Origin: CAZEUZ01 sp964515805
Lineage (GTDB): Bacteria; Pseudomonadota; Gammaproteobacteria; Pseudomonadales; Cellvibrionaceae
Length of the DNA: 18,727 nucleotides
Assembly: GCA_964515805.1 (NCBI GenBank)
Contig: CAZEUZ010000191.1
Coordinates: 1-18,727 of the forward strand
Reading direction: 5' to 3'
Position numbers and translations under genes: made by a program. Under the pieces are notes generated by a model. The model did not search any database, was not told the origin of the DNA, and saw nothing but the letters and a program-made list of their open reading frames with translations. Positions 15,901 through 18,727 of the stretch are shown piece by piece (position 1 is the first letter of the stretch; the number at the start of each line of letters is the position of its first letter).

Positions 15901-18727
15901 TATAGGTGAAGCCTATACTCTTCACATTGAAGATAACGGCATGAAAGTAACCAATCCGGATGGAAGCGAGTTCAGCGCCACAACTGCGGAAGAATTTGCC
16001 GCAGGATATGTCGGTGCCTTTGACAGTTTACTGTCAAATTATGATTTTGTAGATTTTGAAGGTGATCCGTCGGGATATGAAGCGTTGATGGATTCTGATG
16101 AGTTCTTCAATACCCTACTAGCCGATCTCAATGCCAATGATGTTGATGCTTTTGTGAGTCGAAGTAGTGGAACTAGTGAACAGGCTTCAACTACGATTGT
16201 TTATAGTGACCAGGTCGCTGTCAAAGATCGATTTATTGAACAAACAGGTTTTCAATCTTCCGCGGGTTTGGCCAATGAAATCCTAGGCCTTGAAAATACC
16301 CTGATTGGTGATTTGCCTGCATCCACTGAAGTTTGGTACCAGATACAAGAAGATCCCAGTGGTGATGGTACGGTTTCGACCTTCTCTGCTACGAGTGGTT
16401 TTGATCAGTCGATCTTGGTTGAAGTGTCCAGCTTAACAGATCAACCAGAAAATGCTGCAGTGGGCCATTCAGACATTGTTCACGATACAATTTCGCAACG
16501 TAAAATTGTTGAACTCTTAGGTGTGACTGACGCTACTCAAGCAGATATTTCCACAAACTTTAAGCGTACCGAGAAAGAAGTCGTTATCTATTCGATCGAA
16601 AATGGGGTGATTGACCCCGTCGATCTGATGAAGGACTTATACAACGAGTCTAAAGAGCGCATCAGTGGTTTGGTAGATGCTGCCAAAACAGAGTTGGATA
16701 AACCTATACCGGTTATCATAGACAACTTAAAAGGACTCCTTAGCGAAGAAAGCTTAGCCAACCTTGGTTTGGCCGGTTTTGTCGATGGTCTGAAAACTAG
16801 TATTGCCGATGCAGTTGGGCCTACAGTTCAAGATAAACTGGATAACCTTGAAGATCTAATTGAAGCTGCTCTTGGACTTACAGATGCTGAATTTAGTATC
16901 AACCAGTTCGACAATGGTGTTGATGATGGAGCTGAAGAAACAGATATCTTCAAAACAGGAGTACTTATAGTCGGTTTTAATATAGACCGCACTGCTTCAA
17001 AAAATTTGCCCTCCATTGGCCCAATAAATACAAATGGCACGCCGCTGACCTTAGATGCTGACATGAAGTTAAACTTTAATATTAGCCTCGATTTAAGTGG
17101 AATGTTCTCTTCATTTGGCAGTGATAGCGATGGTTCAGCAACGGATGCCTTAACCTTTGAGTTGATTGATTTTTATATCTCCGGCGAACTCAGTCGCGCT
17201 GCTGATTCGGCAAATCCACTGACTTTCGGTGCGTTTGCTCTCAATGATGGCAGTGTCAGCTTTAAATCGGAATTTGACGTAGCTGTCTACGATCCAGATC
17301 AAGTTAGAGATCCTCTTATCACCAACCCTGCACTTGATGTCGATCAAACAGTAACTTTTGCCGATATGCTGACCGGAAAACTCGATCTGATTTCTCTGGA
17401 TTTAGGCGATACAGCATTTACTTTTGGTGAGGAGGGCACACTCGCTGAGTTAGTCGTTGACGACAAGATCTATATCGAAGGTGTTATTAACTTCGAAAGT
17501 ACATCCGGCAACCTAAAACTCTCCAATAATAACGATTTTACTGACATTGATTATACGCTGATAACGGCCAGCGGTGTGAGCGCTTTTGTCGGTACGGGCT
17601 ATGATACGGTCAGTGAAATTGGGTTGGATATCACCGATTTGGATTTAACCTTTTTATTCTTTAATGATGAAGGCGCCGATCCAAACGTAGATACAGATGA
17701 CACCCAGTACACTGCACTGAATACAACGATTAATTCGGCATCCTTTGTTGGTCTGGACGAATTTTCGATAGCTGTCACCAACCTATCACTGCAGCTAAAC
17801 CAGACAAGCGCGACAGCTAATAACAGTCCTGTGCTAGATTTCAAAAACGGTGATAGTGATGTTGTAGATGGCATTACAGTTAATCCGTCGACTGGCCCCC
17901 CACTGGATTTTGAAGGTGAAAGTGGCGAATTTTTCAGTGCCAGTGGTGATTTAGTCCTCACTGTAAATGATGTTGCTCAAGTGGCGGCAAGTTTTGCTCT
18001 CGATAAGCAAGGCGTCGACGGTATCGATGATCCCGATAGTGCAAGTTTACTCAATGGTGATTTGTTAACCTTAAGTTTAACTAGTGCTAATGTCTTTGCC
18101 GGAACCGGCGGCAGCTTTAGCGGCGCTACACTCAATATCGACACCGATGCTGTTGGTTTTGAAGTACAAAATGGCAATCTAGATCTAGCTGTCCTTAGAA
18201 CAACGGATAGCCGCACCTATACCGGTCTTGAAGCCAGTTTCAGTAGCATTATCGAACACGGCTTAACTAACCTTGATGTGGCCGTTAGCAATCTACAAGT
18301 TGTCTACAATACTACTAGCACTAATGGATCGCGCCTGAATTGGAATGGAGTCAATGATAATAATGAAATTGTCCAAACAGGGGTTGATCTGGATTCAAAT
18401 GACCAAACTCGGGTGAGTGGCCAGTTTAGCCTTACCGTTGATAATGTATTAGCGATAGCTAGTGACTTTGCTATAGAAAAACAAAATATTGCCGCTTTTA
18501 ATGCTAATCCTGAGGGTGATTTAGTTACCTTTGCTCTAACCAATGCTAATGCCTTCGCCGGTACCGGTGCCAGCATCAATGGCGATAACACTATTGATGT
18601 CACCAGTGCTGTAGGCTTTAGTACTACTGGTGGCACACTCAATTTGGCTGTATTTAAAACAGCTACTGATACCTACATAGGTGTTGAGGCCAGCCTTGGC
18701 AGTGCGACTACCTTTGGTATCAGTGCT
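12938..18727 (+). CDS. Giant LEPR-XLL protein with metzincin-like and lipase-like domains, 3' end outside window
   Basis: Open for 1,930 codons to the last base of the window. The ATG at 12938 has only a weak ribosome binding site; the ATG at 13022 is an alternative that keeps the motif. There is no classical signal peptide. The LEPR-XLL motif LEPRLLLSAD is at 48-57 after a basic, polar N-terminus. Residues about 60-420 are a polar N/S/E/Q-rich region. Residues about 425-560 form a metzincin-like zinc peptidase: ITIDHDAAGNGWFVD, then HEIGHVLGLQD (531-541; His531, His535, Asp541) and Met-turn TVM (Met550). Residues about 685-760 are RTX-like (NGGEGDDEF at 703-711). Residues about 775-1190 are an alpha/beta hydrolase: LLFIHGFGG (His782), nucleophile Ser923 in THSTGG, probable Asp1143 in GDGTVS and His1177 in GHSDIVHD. 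From about 1510 on, repeats of 146-158 residues follow. It is likely an exported or surface enzyme/adhesin and cargo of the upstream operon (inference). Confidence 0.9.
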   Translation, partial: MGFSKLFTAFKSKDSNTANTLQNEKRSAMANANAGRSPVSNLYAIEPLEPRLLLSADFALPVTDGNTEKEDIQPEAIIQQLETNVGAGIVDSEKNTSNSKVNWDDIRPTSQAADEAISDSSKQLTAFLKVLYEIYEGVNEKTSSANATSVSAEPESGGVDGEQTDNSNVALQLLSDKLLKAGLTTGELTVEQTNFDDDKLVKLDGNVLLINSGANWMLSSDQLANQLGKILAAKKLSSNNANSTAPYTESTDKLNQTDNSSVKGESTEDDQKNAVAIAAVDIGSKVNNTAEYSEETDSKSGEPEPIEGVLLPAVGQPLSADTAGGHQNGDIWEQNFDHIFGSKLPINMADKVEFLVASGQSAAVLRPQLKAKSEREQGQLTDLNKVNGKGLILLGDSSTDPPKQGELPQYLLYNGTSANSSAASLSDAQLNSVLQQAKQDWQTFLIQNDLSSHLTKLADFTVEIADIELGNALGQAVGNTITIDHDAAGNGWFVDQTPEDNNEYQQLASGLLEAIDSDAQQGIDLYTVLIHEIGHVLGLQDNYSDSVTVMQHQLGSGERLVLDNEDASQLSFNQGSIDGNQIIDSGKTLDLTPTDDNATNVIVTVNADGTVDISDSAGDDGTSIAGVTTIAGNANGSSSLTIVGPDLETVWTLNGANSGSLTFTNTNNSTTTINFSDVTVITGGTANDEFKVDNAYTSPVTINGGEGDDEFHVNNSSISSITVNGDDDNDTLIVAASTNTTINFNGGAGTVDTVVNAQGNASGVNTDANVETVIDRPLLFIHGFGGSFADLDSTTDSAVKEGRIQEWYLNRGLDPTKLALEPLQRAYSDIVETFDNIGYVNGTNDTSVDGTLFSVLWDWRVPVAESDTGTPDGMLSSATSASLIDSSFDTTLDYLSYYMNEAVDDWINLTGAAPDAFDVVTHSTGGLVAKSYIQSAAYTETKTTDTDHLLPINNLIQTGVPNQGVGATFAFLNNDFSQSASARLLARTIGEAYTLHIEDNGMKVTNPDGSEFSATTAEEFAAGYVGAFDSLLSNYDFVDFEGDPSGYEALMDSDEFFNTLLADLNANDVDAFVSRSSGTSEQASTTIVYSDQVAVKDRFIEQTGFQSSAGLANEILGLENTLIGDLPASTEVWYQIQEDPSGDGTVSTFSATSGFDQSILVEVSSLTDQPENAAVGHSDIVHDTISQRKIVELLGVTDATQADISTNFKRTEKEVVIYSIENGVIDPVDLMKDLYNESKERISGLVDAAKTELDKPIPVIIDNLKGLLSEESLANLGLAGFVDGLKTSIADAVGPTVQDKLDNLEDLIEAALGLTDAEFSINQFDNGVDDGAEETDIFKTGVLIVGFNIDRTASKNLPSIGPINTNGTPLTLDADMKLNFNISLDLSGMFSSFGSDSDGSATDALTFELIDFYISGELSRAADSANPLTFGAFALNDGSVSFKSEFDVAVYDPDQVRDPLITNPALDVDQTVTFADMLTGKLDLISLDLGDTAFTFGEEGTLAELVVDDKIYIEGVINFESTSGNLKLSNNNDFTDIDYTLITASGVSAFVGTGYDTVSEIGLDITDLDLTFLFFNDEGADPNVDTDDTQYTALNTTINSASFVGLDEFSIAVTNLSLQLNQTSATANNSPVLDFKNGDSDVVDGITVNPSTGPPLDFEGESGEFFSASGDLVLTVNDVAQVAASFALDKQGVDGIDDPDSASLLNGDLLTLSLTSANVFAGTGGSFSGATLNIDTDAVGFEVQNGNLDLAVLRTTDSRTYTGLEASFSSIIEHGLTNLDVAVSNLQVVYNTTSTNGSRLNWNGVNDNNEIVQTGVDLDSNDQTRVSGQFSLTVDNVLAIASDFAIEKQNIAAFNANPEGDLVTFALTNANAFAGTGASINGDNTIDVTSAVGFSTTGGTLNLAVFKTATDTYIGVEASLGSATTFGISA
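17500..18727 (+). repeat. Diverged protein-level repeats of about 150 residues in the giant gene
   Basis: The translated segments starting near 17939 and 18413 align over most of their length with a 474-bp (158-codon) offset: SASGDLVLTV / RVSGQFSLTV, LTSANVFAGTG / LTNANAFAGTG, NLDLAVLRT / TLNLAVFKT and YTGLEASF / YIGVEASL. An earlier, weaker copy begins near 17500 (TSGNLKL, then ASGVSAFVGTG) with a 438-bp offset. The third copy is cut by the window end, so more units probably follow. The DNA is much less similar than the protein, indicating old duplications under selection. Such arrays are typical stalks of giant surface proteins. Confidence 0.75.

Noticed and set aside
12889..18642. Open frames on the minus strand and in other plus frames across the giant gene
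   Set aside because: They are shadows: the plus frame starting at 12938 is open for 1,930 codons and contains recognisable catalytic motifs, while the others are short and resemble no family.
1..18727. tRNA, rRNA, riboswitch or insertion sequence
   Set aside because: No cloverleaf, rRNA-like stretch, known riboswitch core or transposase with terminal repeats was recognised by eye; a covariance-model scan could still find a small RNA.

Overview
The window looks like the chromosome of a Gram-negative, probably marine-type gammaproteobacterium. It has an NqrM-like protein (Na+-translocating NADH dehydrogenase maturation), a TolC-family outer membrane protein, periplasmic adaptors, a sigma-54-type promoter and moderate to low GC. 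No species can be named from the sequence alone.

Left part (1-3787). The 3' end of an nqrM-like gene is followed by a small MscS-like membrane protein. Two minus-strand genes come next: a tyrosine recombinase and an AAA_14/DUF4143 ATPase. Upstream of the ATPase lies a 23-bp tandem repeat, about 4.5 copies, whose best units carry the dyad CTAAT-N5-ATTAG. The repeats overlap the promoter predicted for the ATPase.

Central part (4043-12167). Five plus-strand genes are tightly packed and form one operon: (1) a cytosolic GAF sensor fused through one membrane helix to a HlyD-type adaptor; (2) a PqqD/RRE-like domain fused to an M50 (site-2-protease-like) membrane peptidase and a HlyD-like region; (3) a shortened SecA-like ATPase; (4) a small periplasmic adaptor; (5) a TolC-family outer membrane protein. 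No ABC transporter or SecY-like channel is present in the window.

Right part (12168-18727). A 770-bp, very AT-rich spacer contains dyads, short direct repeats, a good -24/-12 (sigma-54) promoter match and a leader hairpin. After it comes a giant gene that runs off the window (1,930 codons visible). Its product has an LEPR-XLL motif (LEPRLLLSAD) near the N-terminus and no classical signal peptide. Further on are a metzincin-like zinc-peptidase domain, RTX-like repeats, a lipase-like alpha/beta hydrolase domain and diverged repeats of about 150 residues.

Interpretation (inference): the operon looks like a dedicated envelope-spanning export machine, built like a type I system (inner membrane adaptor plus TolC) but with a SecA-type motor and an M50 protein in place of an ABC transporter. 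The adjacent LEPR-XLL protein is the obvious candidate cargo. The PqqD/RRE-like domain could recognise its leader, and the M50 domain could process or gate it. This is the most interesting content of the window.
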